Assembly (NCBI GenBank): GCA_963676075.2 | Contig: CAXXNZ010000025.1 | Coordinates: 62,001-126,000, forward strand | Origin: JAHJQZ01 sp963676075 | GTDB taxonomy: Bacteria > Pseudomonadota > Alphaproteobacteria > Rhizobiales > Devosiaceae | Direction: 5' to 3' | Length of the DNA stretch: 64,000 bases | Shown here: piece after piece, positions 23,802-35,546 of the stretch | Layout: each line of letters opens with the position of its first letter | Position numbering within the stretch: position 1 is the stretch's first letter | Translations under genes and position numbers: made by a program | The notes under the pieces: generated by a model | The model's database searches: none | The model's input: the letters and a program-made list of their open reading frames with translations, nothing else | What the model was told of the DNA's origin: nothing

Positions 23802-25607
23802 TCAAGCTAAAAATTCAATTTTTTCAAATTAACGACCTGATTTTATTTCTAAGTCTGTCTTCATTTAAGTAGCTACTCCTTTTTTAATGCCATTATTTCT
23901 AATGTTTAATTTTAAGTCTGTTAACAAATCCATTGTTTTGATTGCATCAATTATACATTTTGCTCCTTCCATCTAAATTTCATTTCCAGAAATATTTAAG
24001 CTTAAAGAGTTAAGTTTATTTGCAGTTAATAATTTTGCCAATTTATTTGCACCTTTAATATCGATTTTATTATTATTCAGATTAAGGCTAAGCTTCTGTA
24101 ATGATACTAAGTTAGGTAATGCTATTAATAAATTCTTAATCAAATCTTTTTTAATCTAATTATTATCAAGCTCTAAATCCAATGATTTCAGAAGTGTAGC
24201 CTTTTTAAGTAATTAAACAAGTATGCGAGAGATAGTTGAGTCAACTGAATTTAATTTTGGCTTGTCTGTGCATCCTCCTAAGTTTATTCTTAATTAAAGT
24301 AGTTTTGGGAGGATTTTTTCTAAATTTTCTTGAAAGGTTAAAAATCCTGCTGTTTTAATAGGATTTCTTTCCATTGATAGACTTAAACATGAAAGTTTAG
24401 TTAACTTTGAAAGCTCATCAGATAAGAACGCTAAGCCGGTACTTGTTATTTTGTTAGAACCTAATTCAAAGTTCAGTCCGAAAACATTAGGAATAAAAGT
24501 TAGCATTTTAGCTAGTTATTAAACACCTGAATCCCCTAGTTTGGTACCATAAGCTTTGATCGTAACTGATTGTATCTTTTTTAGGTATTCAAATGGCTTT
24601 ATAAATTATTCAACACATTAAACTGGGAAAATACCACCATCTACATCAAAAACTAAATGAACGAGGTTTGTTAGCTTTGCAAGGTGTACAGTAAAAGTTT
24701 CCATGTCTTTTTCCGTCAACGATTGACCAATTAATTTGACTTAAAGTTATGTATCAGGCTTAATCATTTCATTTGTTACCATAGTAAATTCTTGTAGACT
24801 ATTAATTTCTAAGGGAACATACAAAGTGCAACTGCAGAGCATATTCTTAAATACATTTGCATCAGCCTTAACTTGGGAAATCAATTTATCTAATCCCCCG
24901 ACCCAGGTTTCCATCAATTTATCAACATTTGCTAATTGTGGGGCATGAGTTACTTATTTTTCAATAATATTTTTATAAAATTCTTCAGTACGCTATCCCA
25001 AAGTTTGGATGCTTTGAGATGCTGTTTTCCAAGTTTTTTTGTTTTAATAAACATTTTGAAGGTAATTTTCAATTTATACAGGATTATTCATTTCTTTTAC
25101 CTTTTTCTTGATTTCCTCATACTTTGTTAAGCCTGCTTCTTTCTCCCTATCTGCATTTAATTCATATTAAAGCTTATTATAGCTTTCACCAAATAATTAA
25201 TTCTAGCCCTCTAATTCTTTTTAAAGTTTGTCAACTAATTCTGAGCATTTATTTTTATAAAGTTCCTATAACCTTTCACTTAATAATCGTTTAACTCCAA
25301 GCTTTTCATCATCAATTTTTTTGTTAAAATTCATAATATTTTGTTTTTTATTTTTCATTAATTCTTATGCTTTTTATTTTTCTTCCTCATCAATCGGCAC
25401 AATATTTGGTTAAGATAAATAGTTACAAAATTCTTCATATGTTTATAAAGTGGAACGATCACCAGCTGTACCATCAATTACATCCTATACACTTATAAAG
25501 AAACGATCTGTCTAGTCAGGTTCAATTCGAGTCATAATAACTGCTTGATTGTGTACTGAACTCAGTATTTATGGGAAATCTAATTTTTGTTGAGGTTGTG
25601 ATTCCAT
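23802..25607 (-). CDS. Leucine-rich-repeat protein with N-terminal helical domain
   Basis: Intronless 601 aa. Residues 1-75 hold an uncharacterised N-terminal segment (QAVIMTRIEPDQTDRFF, YEEFCNYLSQPNIVPIDEEE). Residues about 75-270 are charged helix, probably coiled coil. The C-terminal half has ribonuclease-inhibitor-type leucine-rich repeats of the form L..L.L.L..N.I...G...L, for example KLSLNLNNNKIDIKGANKLAKLL. Such proteins are abundant in ciliates and act in protein binding. No internal UGA was found; it ends FEKIEFLA at UGA 23802-23804. Confidence 0.8.
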
Positions 25608-25816
25608 TGTAAAAGCAAATTTTTATTTTTCAAGTTTTGTGTTTTTGTTTGTTTTGGATTTTTCGCGCGAATAAATATTGATTTAAAATAATTGAGATTT
25701 GAGATTTAGTTTGTGATTGGTTAAAATCAATTAATTTAGAATTTTAAAATAATTAAAACTATCTTATAAATTTTATTATTTTGCTTTATTATTAATTTTA
25801 TTAAAAATTTGAGTTT

Positions 25817-27373
25817 TCATTTTTATTTAAATTTCTTCCTAATTTATACCCTTTAAAAGCTTTAAATAGCTTTAAAGTACAAATTCATAGCAGGATTTGA
25901 TAAAATATTTTCAATCATCACGCTATTCATATTTATTAATTCCATTAGTTCCATTACAACATGTTTAATTCTAAAAAACTTCTTTTTAATTAATTGAGAA
26001 AATACAGCGTTTAAGATTAAGGAAAAAACATATCGTTTTTGTATTAGATAAGGTAATAGTATTTCTGTTTTTATCGCTTTAGCTTAATCAGGTTTTGACT
26101 ATTTTTAATAAGCAAATAAATCTATTTTAAGTTTGTAGAGATACGGTAATTCGATAAACTAATTAATAATTTTGCATTCAGTTTCTGAATTATAAATATT
26201 TTCACAACTAATAAACAGTTTTCTCAGATTTTTCATCTTCAAAAAAATTCTCAGAATTTTCTACAAGTAGATCATAGTTTGCATATCAAATCAACTGAGG
26301 ACAAAAGTCAGGTTCTCAAATTCATTTAATGTTGATAAAGATTCCATACTTTAACATAATTATTTATTCATAATAGAGTTCTCATAAAGATTATTCAAAT
26401 AAAACTTAGCTGTTTAAAGTTTAGGTAATTTTGAGAAATCTAAAACGAAATTATTATATGTATTTCCTTTAAGAATTAATTCTAAATTCTCCAGATCTGC
26501 AAACTATTCAATTGTTGTACATAGTGTTTATACACCTTCATCATTTATATCATTTTCAGCAAGATCAAGATGCAGTAACTCTATTTTTCTGTTTGAAAGA
26601 GACTCCATCAAAAGTGCTAAATCTTTGTTCGTTAAGAAATATTAATTCAGTATGATTTTAATTCTTTTTAAGTTGCTTAATGAAGATATGAATTACAATA
26701 AAATAGTAAAACAAGATGGATGAGCAAAGACTAAATCTTATAGATTTGGAAATTCTTACAATTTTTGTATTAATTATTACAAATTAGTCCCATTTTCAAT
26801 AAAAGTTCTTTTCACTGATAATTATGTTAAATTTTATAAGTTTTGAAGATTATTTTAAAAATATTGTTTATTATTAATAACATTTTCCATCAAATTTTCT
26901 ATTAATTTCAGTTTTTTTATTTACACAAAATTCATATTTATAAACTCATCTAAAATAGTTTCAAAGCTTTTTATTAAATTTAATCCTAATTACTAAAGCA
27001 GTTAGTTTATATTTTATAAATATTATGCAATTACTTTGCTTTCTTTACATTTATTATTTTGCATAATTGAAATTAAAAATACTAATTAGTAATAATACAC
27101 TGATTTTACTTTTATATTTTATTGTTCCGTTTCAATTTCAATTGTTTAAATTTATGATTATTAAGTGATAAATGTTTTTAGTTTTATTATTATTTTTTAT
27201 AAAAATTCTTCATAAAGTTACATTTCTTTAAAACACTTTGGTTCTTATATCTCGTTCTTTGCTTTTATTGGCTGAGAAAAATAAATATCACCTAGAGCTT
27301 TTTTAATTAACTTATAGCAATATTCAATTATCTATTCATTTTTTGGTCCATTATCTATTTCTAATTCAATCAT
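25817..27373 (-). CDS. Second leucine-rich-repeat-like protein
   Basis: Intronless 518 aa from an ATG at 27373; a later in-frame ATG at 27064 would give 415 aa. The middle contains degenerate leucine-rich repeats (LHLDLAENDINDEGVQTL, LENLELILKGNTYNN, LPKLQTAKFYLNNLYEN). UGA at 26291-26293, residue 361 counted from 27373, is in frame (FVLSWFDMQ) and the leucine-repeat pattern continues for 150 residues beyond it, so it is Trp. It lies on the same strand as the neighbouring repeat protein, 209 nt away, which suggests an old tandem duplication. Confidence 0.7.
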
Positions 27374-27530
27374 TTTAATTATTTTTTAAAAAACTTAAAT
27401 TATAATTTGAAAAAAAAATTTAATTATAATTTTATAAAAATGTAAAATTTTTAAAATAAATTAAAATTCTGAATCATCAAAGTGCTTTAGAAAATAAATT
27501 GATTTTAAATTTGGATTGTTTTTTTGATTA

Positions 27531-28235
27531 TCATTAAATAGACTTTACAAGCACTAAAGCATCTCTTGGTTCAATATCATTATAATAATTTTCAAGTCTT
27601 TCATCAACTTTAAATCCATGTTTCTCGTAAAATCTGATTCCAGCTAAAAAATTTATCATAAAGATTGTTTTCTAAACCTTCATTAATAGACCAGACATGC
27701 AAATACAGACTTTTAACTTCTTTATCTTTTTTTGCTTTTCTTTCCAAATTTTCAAGCAATTAGCTAGCAATTCTATATCTCCTATAAGGTTTCAGAACAC
27801 CAAGTGTTAAAATATATAAAGATTATTCTTCATTTTATATATTGGCTTGTTTGTCTTCTTCACTTTATTTTAATTTACGCGCTTCTTAACGAGCAGCCAA
27901 AGCACCAACCATAACATCATTAAAATAAGCTAATTTAAATAAATTACTAAAAAAAGGGAAAATTTACCTAATCGAGTGTATTTTGTGTAAAGCAAATAAG
28001 TTTGAAAATAGAAACTTTAGCTGTATTGTACTGGGATAACAATGGTGTTAAGAAGTTTGAATAATTCAATGTTTTAATTATTTACTTTGCCAAAGGATAC
28101 TTTTAATAAATCAAGTTTCTTTTCTTTCTTTTCTGATAATTCTAAATCGCATTTCCACTTTTCTAATTCAAAAGGAGCCTCAGTTGCATTTTCTTATTAC
28201 TATTCTTACGATTTTTCTTTATTAGGTTCAACCAT
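27531..28235 (-). CDS. NAA50: N-alpha-acetyltransferase 50 (NatE catalytic subunit)
   Basis: Predicted 210 aa with introns 27930-27967 and 27644-27677. The GNAT fold is plain: LLNTIVIPVQYSQSFY (NAA50 substrate loop), LAYFNDVMVGALAAR, LYILTLGVLKPYRRYRIASQLL (the acetyl-CoA-binding R/Q-x-x-x-x-A/G loop), LYLHVWSINEAGIRFYEKHGF and a final ENYYNDIEPRDALVL. Each block aligns with human NAA50. A charged extension of about 50 residues precedes the domain and an insert (QEARKLKQSEEDKQ) follows strand 3. It should acetylate N-terminal Met of nascent proteins, working with the NatA complex. The acetyl-CoA loop reads RRYRIA where RRxGxG/A is usual. Confidence 0.9.
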
Positions 28236-28392
28236 TTTCCTATATTATTTTATTAATTTTAAATAAAGATATGAATTTCTTTTTAATGTTTTTGTTGCAA
28301 TTTTTATTTTTTTTTTTGAAAAATCACAATATTAAAGATAAATAAATACTAAAAATATTGAAACAAAATTGTATTCAACATAAAAAAAAGAA

Positions 28393-29230
28393 ATGGAAAA
28401 ATAAGGAGCTTATGATTGTATTGTTAAGATTTTAGTTTTAGGTTCTTTCATTTTTAATAGAAATAATTTATTGTAGGAGATTAAGGAGTTGGTTTAAAAT
28501 AATAATTTTCATTAATAATAATTTTTTAAGGGAAAACAAATTTATTATACAGGATGTGTGATAATAAATTTTTAACAAATCATATGCCAACAATTGGTAT
28601 TATTTTTTTTGTATGAAATACTTTAATTTTGAAGGGATTGACTTTAAATTAAAAATGATTGAAATTGATAAAAAAAAAATAAAATTATAGTTATGGGATA
28701 CTGCAGGATAAGAACGTTTTCGAACAATTACATAGACTTATTATAAAGGAGCAATGGGAATTGCACTTGCGTATTTTTGTTATTAATTTTAATGAATTTA
28801 GATATTCGATTATTGAGAGAAAATCTTTTGATAATATTGAGAATTGGGTTAATTAAATTCGCCAACATACATAAGATAATATTTCATTAATTTTAGTTGC
28901 TTGTAAACTAGATTTATAAGAAGTTGAAAATATTTTTAAATTATATTTTTAAAGCAAAGATAAGTATCTACTGATGAAGGACAATAACTAGCTTAAAAAT
29001 TTAATATGCTATTTATAGAAACTAGTGCAAAGAGTGGCGATAATGTGGAGAAAGCATTTGAGCAATTAACAAAATAAATAAAAGAAAAAATATTAGATCA
29101 AGATGAAATCGACTTTCAAAAAGAAGGTATTAATTGATAAGAAAGTAAACTTTTTGTAGAAAAGATTGTGTTAGAGACGAAAAAAGTGAATTAATAATAA
29201 AGAAAATAAAATAAAAAGGAATGTTGTTGA
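28393..29230 (+). CDS. Rab-family small GTPase
   Basis: About 210 aa from seven exons with 31-39 nt introns. Switch and G motifs: GDQGVGKTNLL (P-loop), HMPTIGIDFKL (switch I), LWDTAGQERFRTIT (switch II) and IETSAKSGDN (G5). It ends KKECC directly before UGA 29228-29230, a double-Cys geranylgeranylation signal, so it is membrane anchored and acts in vesicle traffic. The sequence is nearest to the Rab1/Rab8 group by eye. The G4 motif reads CKLD instead of NKxD, so the base-specific Asn is replaced, which could alter nucleotide affinity. UAA and UAG are used for several conserved Gln residues. Confidence 0.9.
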
Positions 29231-29556
29231 GTATCGAAATTTATTAAACTAAATAATGCTTACAAATTAGAATAACTATATTAAATTTGTATTAAAAGTT
29301 TTTTTGCTAAATAATAATTAATGTTTATTTTCATTTTTTAAACATTTAAAAATATAAAATATTATTAATTTTGAATTTAATAAAGCAAATTAATATTTGT
29401 TAATTTTAAAATAATTTATAAAAAAATTATAATAAGTTTATACTTGTTCAAATTTATAAAATTTTTTATAAAAAATTTACATGTGTGCAAGATTATATTT
29501 TTAATTTAACTGCAATTTTTTATCTTAATTCTAAACTATTAATTTAAGCTTAAATA
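29231..29556. other. intergenic, AT-rich
   Basis: About 325 nt between two same-strand GTPase genes. I see no coding frame, RNA gene or repeat other than A/T runs. Confidence 0.5.
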
Positions 29557-30271
29557 ATGTTTTTAGTTCATTTTTTTAAAAACTTTCTTACTTCCATAGG
29601 CTTTTTCAAAAAGCATGGCAAGATTATATTCCTTGGCCTTGATAATGCTGGCAAAACAACTTTATTAAAACGATTAAAAGACGATAAAGTAATCAATTGT
29701 AGTAATTAATATGTAATGTTTATAGATGTCGTAGCATGATCCAACAATGTTTGCTAATAATGAAGAGCTTTAGATTGGAAATATTAAGTTAAAAGCATTT
29801 GATATAGGAGGGTAAACTTTAAATTGTTTTAAATACAAATAGACATGTGGCTGCTAGAAAAACTTGGAAAAATTATTTTCCAAATATTGATGGAATAATT
29901 TATTTAGTTGATGCGGCTGACATAAAACGTTTGTCGGAGAGTAAAAATGAACTAGAATAAGTTTATTCTTGTCCAAGTCTTAGAAGTGTTCCTATTGTGG
30001 TTTTAGGTACTTAAAGAGCATTATTAAATTACGATTTAGGGAATAAAATTGATAAAAAACGAGCATTACCTGAAGAAGAATTTTGTTTATAGATGGGATT
30101 AAATACAATAGAATATGAAAAAAGTTGTGAGTATTAAGAAATTAACGACAAGCCGATAAAATGTTTTATGTGTTCAATTTCCAAAAAATAAGGGTAACTA
30201 TAAATCAATAACAAATTTTTTGTTAAAGATATTTTGAAGCATTTGAATGGTTAGGACAATTTTTAAAATGA
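29557..30271 (+). CDS. SAR1: SAR1 GTPase (COPII coat assembly)
   Basis: About 190 aa with four small introns. The N terminus is an amphipathic hydrophobic helix (MFLVHFFKNFLTSIGFF) without a myristoylation Gly, as in Sar1, followed by FLGLDNAGKTTLLKRL (P-loop), HDPT, FDIGGH (switch II), VLGNKIDK (G4, split by an intron) and FMCSISKKQGY near the end. These match Sar1 rather than Arf. It should recruit the COPII coat at ER exit sites. It lies next to the Rab gene and near the SEC61 beta gene, so three secretory-pathway genes occur within 6 kb; nothing suggests co-regulation. It ends at UGA 30269. Confidence 0.92.
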
Positions 30272-30449
30272 CACAAAATAAAATTAGTTTTAAGTCAATA
30301 ATTATATAATTTTTTAAATTAATCAAAAACTAAATAATTTTAATTTTAATTCAATTATTATTTAAAAAGAAGTAAAATATAAAAATCAATCTCTGGATTA
30401 TAATTTTTTTAAGTAGTTTTATTAATAATTTTATAAAGGCTATCATTAA

Positions 30450-33400
30450 ATGCAAATCAAAATTTTAGAAGCAGAAAACAATGATTTAGATTTTCCTTCA
30501 GAACAAAGTTATTAGCTAGACAAAAGCCCAGACACAAACAATAATACACTTATCCCCCCTAGCATAGATAAGCCAAGTAAAAGTATATTGCTTGCAAGAT
30601 AAAATTCATAAGAAATCAGAACTGCTGTTGAAGAATTAAATAAATAAGAATTTTTTGATAGTTTAAACTCTTAAATTAATGAATATAGATCAAAACGAGT
30701 TCAAACTAAACGAGAAATTAAAAAGCTTTTATCTTTTAATGTATTTGATTCTATTAATAAAAGCTAATAATCAACTAAAATTTATGAGCATTGCTAACAT
30801 TTATTTAGTAGCATTAGTCCAATAAAAACACACAACTAGAACGATTCATAAAAAAATATTTCTTAATAACTGGATTTGACTAAAAACGTTCCATTGGTTA
30901 ATAATAGGTACAAGAGTCTTGATTTTACTTCAATGAAAGGAAAAGGATAACGGTATGCTTCGAATTCCTCAAAATTCTTGAATTCTATATAGAATTTATC
31001 AAAGTTAAGTTAAGTTTCAATGAATGAAAGATAAAATAAAAAGAATATATTAGATGAATTAAGTTAATCGTAAGTTCATAATAGTTCAAGATAATAAGTT
31101 CATAATAGTTAAAAATAAACAATTTTCCCATAATTTTTTGGAAAAAAGTTACCAAAAATTGGCTAAGAACCTACAATGGATTTATCTTAAATCTCATAAA
31201 TTGAGGATACTATTGAGGATGAAAGTTTAGTGAAGCCAGACTTTTTAATGCCAAATTCAAGCCATAAAATATCATTATTATAAAAAGATGAATAAAATTT
31301 TGAAAATAAAAAATGTCGGCTATTACGAAGCACAAGAGAATTATTAAAGTGTGTAAATAAATAATAATAAGCTGGGCCAAAATTATAAAGATCCAAAACT
31401 TTAGAAAGAAGACATATTTTAGAAAAAAATTAAGTAAATGATTGGGAAGAATTCTGTGAATCTGGAAAGAATAGGAAAAAGATTGTCTTGCGACCAATTA
31501 ATTTTAAAATGAGTGCTAAATCAAAAGATCCTTGGACTCGCAGATCAACTAAAGAAATTGAAGAAAATAATTGTAAATTGAGAAATTCAATTTCTGAAAA
31601 GGTGTTGTAAAAGAGAGCTTTGATAGTAAATGAATAAAAATTAAAAGAAATTTAAAAAAGGGAGGTTGAACGAGAAAATGAAAGAATTAAAGTCAAACTG
31701 AACTAGGTGATATGCTACAGAGAAGTTGTAATAATTCACAGTGAATTTAATTTTTATTCTGGTTTGAAAATGGCATCAATTGATATCCCGAAATACGTTT
31801 TTTACTATTTAATCAATCAAATTTATTAGGGAATAATTTCTGACTAAGATTCATTAAGAACAGAAATGACCAATTTTTTATTACTTGCTAAAAAAAAATT
31901 TAATTTGACTTAACCATTGACATCAGTGTTTTTGATTAATGGTGTTGCAATCGATTGTTTGTGTGAAGTCCCTGATATCTGCTCCATTCTCCTTGTGAGT
32001 ATAATTTTAGTTTGTTTATTAAGAATCTGAATTAGATACAATGGAAAAATGCGAATTTTGGTAAAATTTTACTATGTTCCATTAATTACCTCTGCTCAGA
32101 ACGGAACACTTTAATTGCTTTTTATATTTAATTAACTCAAGAACATAATATTTTGAAATTAATTAAATTCTTACGGATTAATAAGTGGTTAAAAAGATTA
32201 TTGAGGCATGTAATAAGGATGAACTCTGTGAGATTTTTAGTGTTGGATTAAGTGAACTTACAAAACTTAATTTTGCGATTTTTTCTAAATTTTATGAATA
32301 GATCTGTGGTGGTTGTAATTAAATTGAAGAAGATTATGAGAAACTGAATTATGTTCCGTTAGTTAATTGGGAATAATAAATGTAAGAAAATTAGTATTCA
32401 AGACTTGTGGGTTTTTTATTTCTCTAATTACTCTTAAATGAATTGTTTAGATAAGGTATTATGTTCTGTAAAAACAGTTAATAAAAATAAAAAAACTTAT
32501 GAAAGAATATTAAAAATGGATGACAAGATAAAAAATTTTTATTAAAACGAAGATGATGTATCTGCGTAATTTAAAGGAGAAATTGCAGGATTATTAAATA
32601 CATAAATTTAGGATAATGATAAATTTTTGCATTTTAGAAAAATGTAATTGAATTAAGAAAAGTTAAATTTTGGTGATAAGTAAATTGAGAAAAAGAATTT
32701 TATTAAAAAAAATGCTCAGATATTAGGGAATGCTAATAATAAAATTAAAGACAAAGTAATTTAGTTTCTTTAAAAATTATGATTAGATTGAAAGCAAATA
32801 TCCATCATTGTGTGAACTAAATATTCCTAATTTAGAATAAAAATATACATTTAGTCGAAAGGACCTCCATATATTTTATGCCAAATATAAATCTTTAATA
32901 CAACTCAATGCCTAGACAGTAAATACAAAAGATTTTAGTAAATAAAGATTTTTAAATTATGTGTTTTTAGTGGTTTAGGATGGAATTGATATGGACACAT
33001 TTAGAATTGGGATGGTGGAGAAATTTGCAAGTTCTAGTAAACTCTTTATGTAGACAATGTTCAAGACAGAAGCTATTGAAAAAATGTAATGGTTACAGTT
33101 TCTAAATATTGTCAATGCTGTTCGCTCTCGGAAACTAGAAGATCGTTTAAAATTATTTTTCTAAGTAACAAAACTACTTTAATATATATTCATTATAGTT
33201 AATTGGCCAAAATTCCAATGGGACATTGACATGGTCAGAGATTTATCAAGTCTGTTAGTAATCATTATGCCGTGTGATTCGCACTGAAAACTAAGAATAC
33301 ATTGACATGATGTCAGATGTTCTAACAAAACAAGCTTTTGAAGTTGTAGGATTGCCACATAATGCAGAAATTCCAATTGATAACATTATAAAAGCTATTC

Positions 33401-33918
33401 TGGAGAATAAATCCAAATTAAAGTTAGAGATTGCATTGTTGCTATTGATGTGCTGTACAGAAGAAGAAAGTGAAAATGAAGGTATTGAGAATGTGGTTTC
33501 TTAAGTTGATATTAATAATATTTATCCATTATGGGCATAATAAGAGAAAAATTAAGAAATAAATAAGTCATTATTATATTCATCTTCAAATAAATAGAAT
33601 TCAATTCCTTTATCGTTCTATAATTGCTTTATAAAAATTAAAATTTTAAAAGGGTATAACTAGAAGCTTCAACAGTAAAATAGAATTAAGAACTTTAAAC
33701 CTAGATTAAAAATAAAAAAGCTGCGAAAATTAAAACAAAATCAATAATTTCTGAGGAATTAGAAGAAAAATTACAAAAATTAGTTTAAGAAAAAAGAAAA
33801 ATTGTACATTTTGATGATGATATTGTCTATGCAATGGTAATTTTTTGTTGTGTAATATCTGTTTTTCTAGGAAGCAAAAATTATGAAGACTATTCGGAAT
33901 TAAGCAACTGTTTTATGA
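30450..33918 (+). CDS. Large EF-hand-containing protein with disordered N terminus
   Basis: Probably one gene of about 1000 aa with several introns (for example 29 nt near 31,995 and 34 nt near 33,165). Residues 1-350 are Ser/Gln/Asn-rich and probably disordered. A helical, partly coiled-coil region follows (KRALIVNEQKLKEIQ). Near 33,130-33,260 an EF-hand reads RLKLFF..IGQNSNGTLTWSEI, with Asn, Asn, Thr and Glu as loop ligands, followed by a second helical half. The C terminus is Lys-rich and ends TIRNQATVL at UGA 33916. The architecture resembles cytoskeletal Ca2+-binding proteins of ciliates, but I do not recognise a named family. Exon joins between 32,400 and 33,000 and near 33,700 are not certain. 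Confidence 0.6.
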
Positions 33919-34077
33919 CATAAAAAAGCTTTACTCAATATTAAATTTTCATCTATTTATAATGATTACTCAATTTATTTCCATTATTCTTTTTTAAAAC
34001 AAACAAATGGGATTTTATATTTCCATAAAAGATTTAAAACAAAAATAATCATAAATTTCTCAAAAGTTTTCTCATTC

Positions 34078-34370
34078 TCATAACTCTTCCGCTGCCACTG
34101 GTTTATCCTGTCTAATTTTTGCCCAGATATGCAATAATACAACAATTCCAACATAGACCAAACTTATTATCAATACAGTTTAAGGGGAAATCTTTAAACC
34201 AGGTGCATCATCTGAAAATAAACGAAGTTCTCCTGTGCCTGAATGACCACTGGAACTTGTTGATTTGCCCAAACCTTAATAATTATTAATCAAAGAAAAC
34301 TAAATGAATAACTTGATTTTCCAAGACTGCGCTTTTTAATTGCTTCTTTTGCTGCATCACGTGAACTCAT
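34078..34370 (-). CDS. SEC61B: SEC61 beta subunit of the ER translocon
   Basis: 84 aa with a 38-nt intron at 34275-34312. After a basic N terminus (AAKEAIKKRS) and a Ser/Gly linker comes the family signature LFSDDAPGLKISPQTVL, then a single tail-anchoring membrane segment (IISLVYVGIVVLLHIWAKI). Length, position of the DDAPG block and C-terminal anchor all match Sec61 beta/Sbh1. It stabilises the protein-conducting channel. It ends at UGA 34078-34080, 159 nt from the convergent EF-hand gene. Confidence 0.93.
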
Positions 34371-34732
34371 TTTTTTACTTAAATGCAATCTTTAATTTTA
34401 AATTTTTATTATAGATTATTGAATTTTAATAATTTATTTTTAATATAGAGTTGCACGTGCTTTAACAAATACTATATTAAATATATATATAAATAAAAAA
34501 ATAACAAGAAAAGAATTGTTAGCGATAAAATTAATTTAACATTCTACGGTTGATTAAAAATCATAATTTTGCCAAAAATATATTTAATTACTTAAATTTT
34601 AAATCTGTTTTGTTTACGCATTTTAAATAAATTAAAATAATTTTCAATTGCAAAAAGTTAAATTTGATCAAAGTTTATAAATTATATACCACAATCCAAT
34701 AAATTCTCTATTTAAAAATTTAAAATATAATA
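34371..34732. promoter_or_regulatory. Divergent promoter region between SEC61B and RPB6
   Basis: About 360 nt between divergent starts of two housekeeping genes. The sequence is A/T-rich with a short (TA)n run near 34,477. I see no other element. Both promoters must lie here. Confidence 0.4.
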
Positions 34733-35295
34733 ATGGAAGAAGACTTTGGTGAAGAAAGAGGTTAGCATATGTAGCGCTATGATGAAGAAAATGATATTCT
34801 AGATTAAGAAGAAGATGACGAATGTTAATAAATACTTTTTTTTTAAACAACTTTATTTAGTTATTGAAGAAGGACAAGGAGGTGAAGAAGAATAAGAAAG
34901 AGGACAAGAAGAAAAATTTGATGTAATAGAAAAAAAGGCAGATATGTAAAAAAAGAAAGCAGTTGAAAGAATTACTCCAAAATTTATGACAAAGTATGAG
35001 AAAGCAAGAATTATTGGAACACGTGCTCTTTAAATCAGCAAAAATGCCCCAATTATGGTATAGTTTGGAAAAGGTAAAAATCAATAAATAAAATTAAGCT
35101 TTATCAAATTAGATGATTATGATCCAATTTAAATTGCAGAAAAAGAATTGACTGAAAAGAAAATTCCTTTCATTGTGAGACGATATTTGCCTGATGGAAG
35201 CTATGAGGATTGTTAAAATTTTTATTTTTTTTTTGTTGAAAATTATTTCAGGGGATGCGAATGAGCTTATTGATTTGCTCAGTGAAATTTATTGA
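34733..35295 (+). CDS. RPB6: RNA polymerase subunit RPB6 (ABC23), common to Pol I, II and III
   Basis: About 145 aa with three introns. The N-terminal 65 residues are very acidic (runs of E and D), as in other RPB6 proteins. The conserved core follows: TPKFMTKYEKARIIGTRALQI, NAPIMV, KIPFIVRRYLPDGSYEDW and the end ELIDLLSEIY. The Trp of YEDW is split by the last intron (GAGGAT-T | GG) and only appears after splicing. It stabilises the clamp region of all three nuclear polymerases. The start at 34733 is the first ATG and keeps the acidic tail. It ends at UGA 35293. Confidence 0.93.
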
Positions 35296-35546
35296 GTAGA
35301 AATATTTTATAAAAACTGAAAATAAGTTCAATAATTTGTTTACAATTTTATAAAACATTTTAATATGAAAAAACAACTTCAAATTCTAAACCGAAAAAAA
35401 TAATAATAATAGTATTTGATTATATTTTTATACAAATAAACTCATAGTCAACTTTCTGCTATTTTAATATTTTGTAAATTTAGTAATTTTAATTTAATTA
35501 TAAAAATAAATTAAATCCAATTGTAAAAAAAAAATTAGTTTACTAA

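Noticed and set aside
34470..34510. Short (TA)n and A/T runs as telomere or origin elements
   Set aside because: Simple A/T runs are everywhere in this composition; no G-rich telomere repeat or structured origin is seen.
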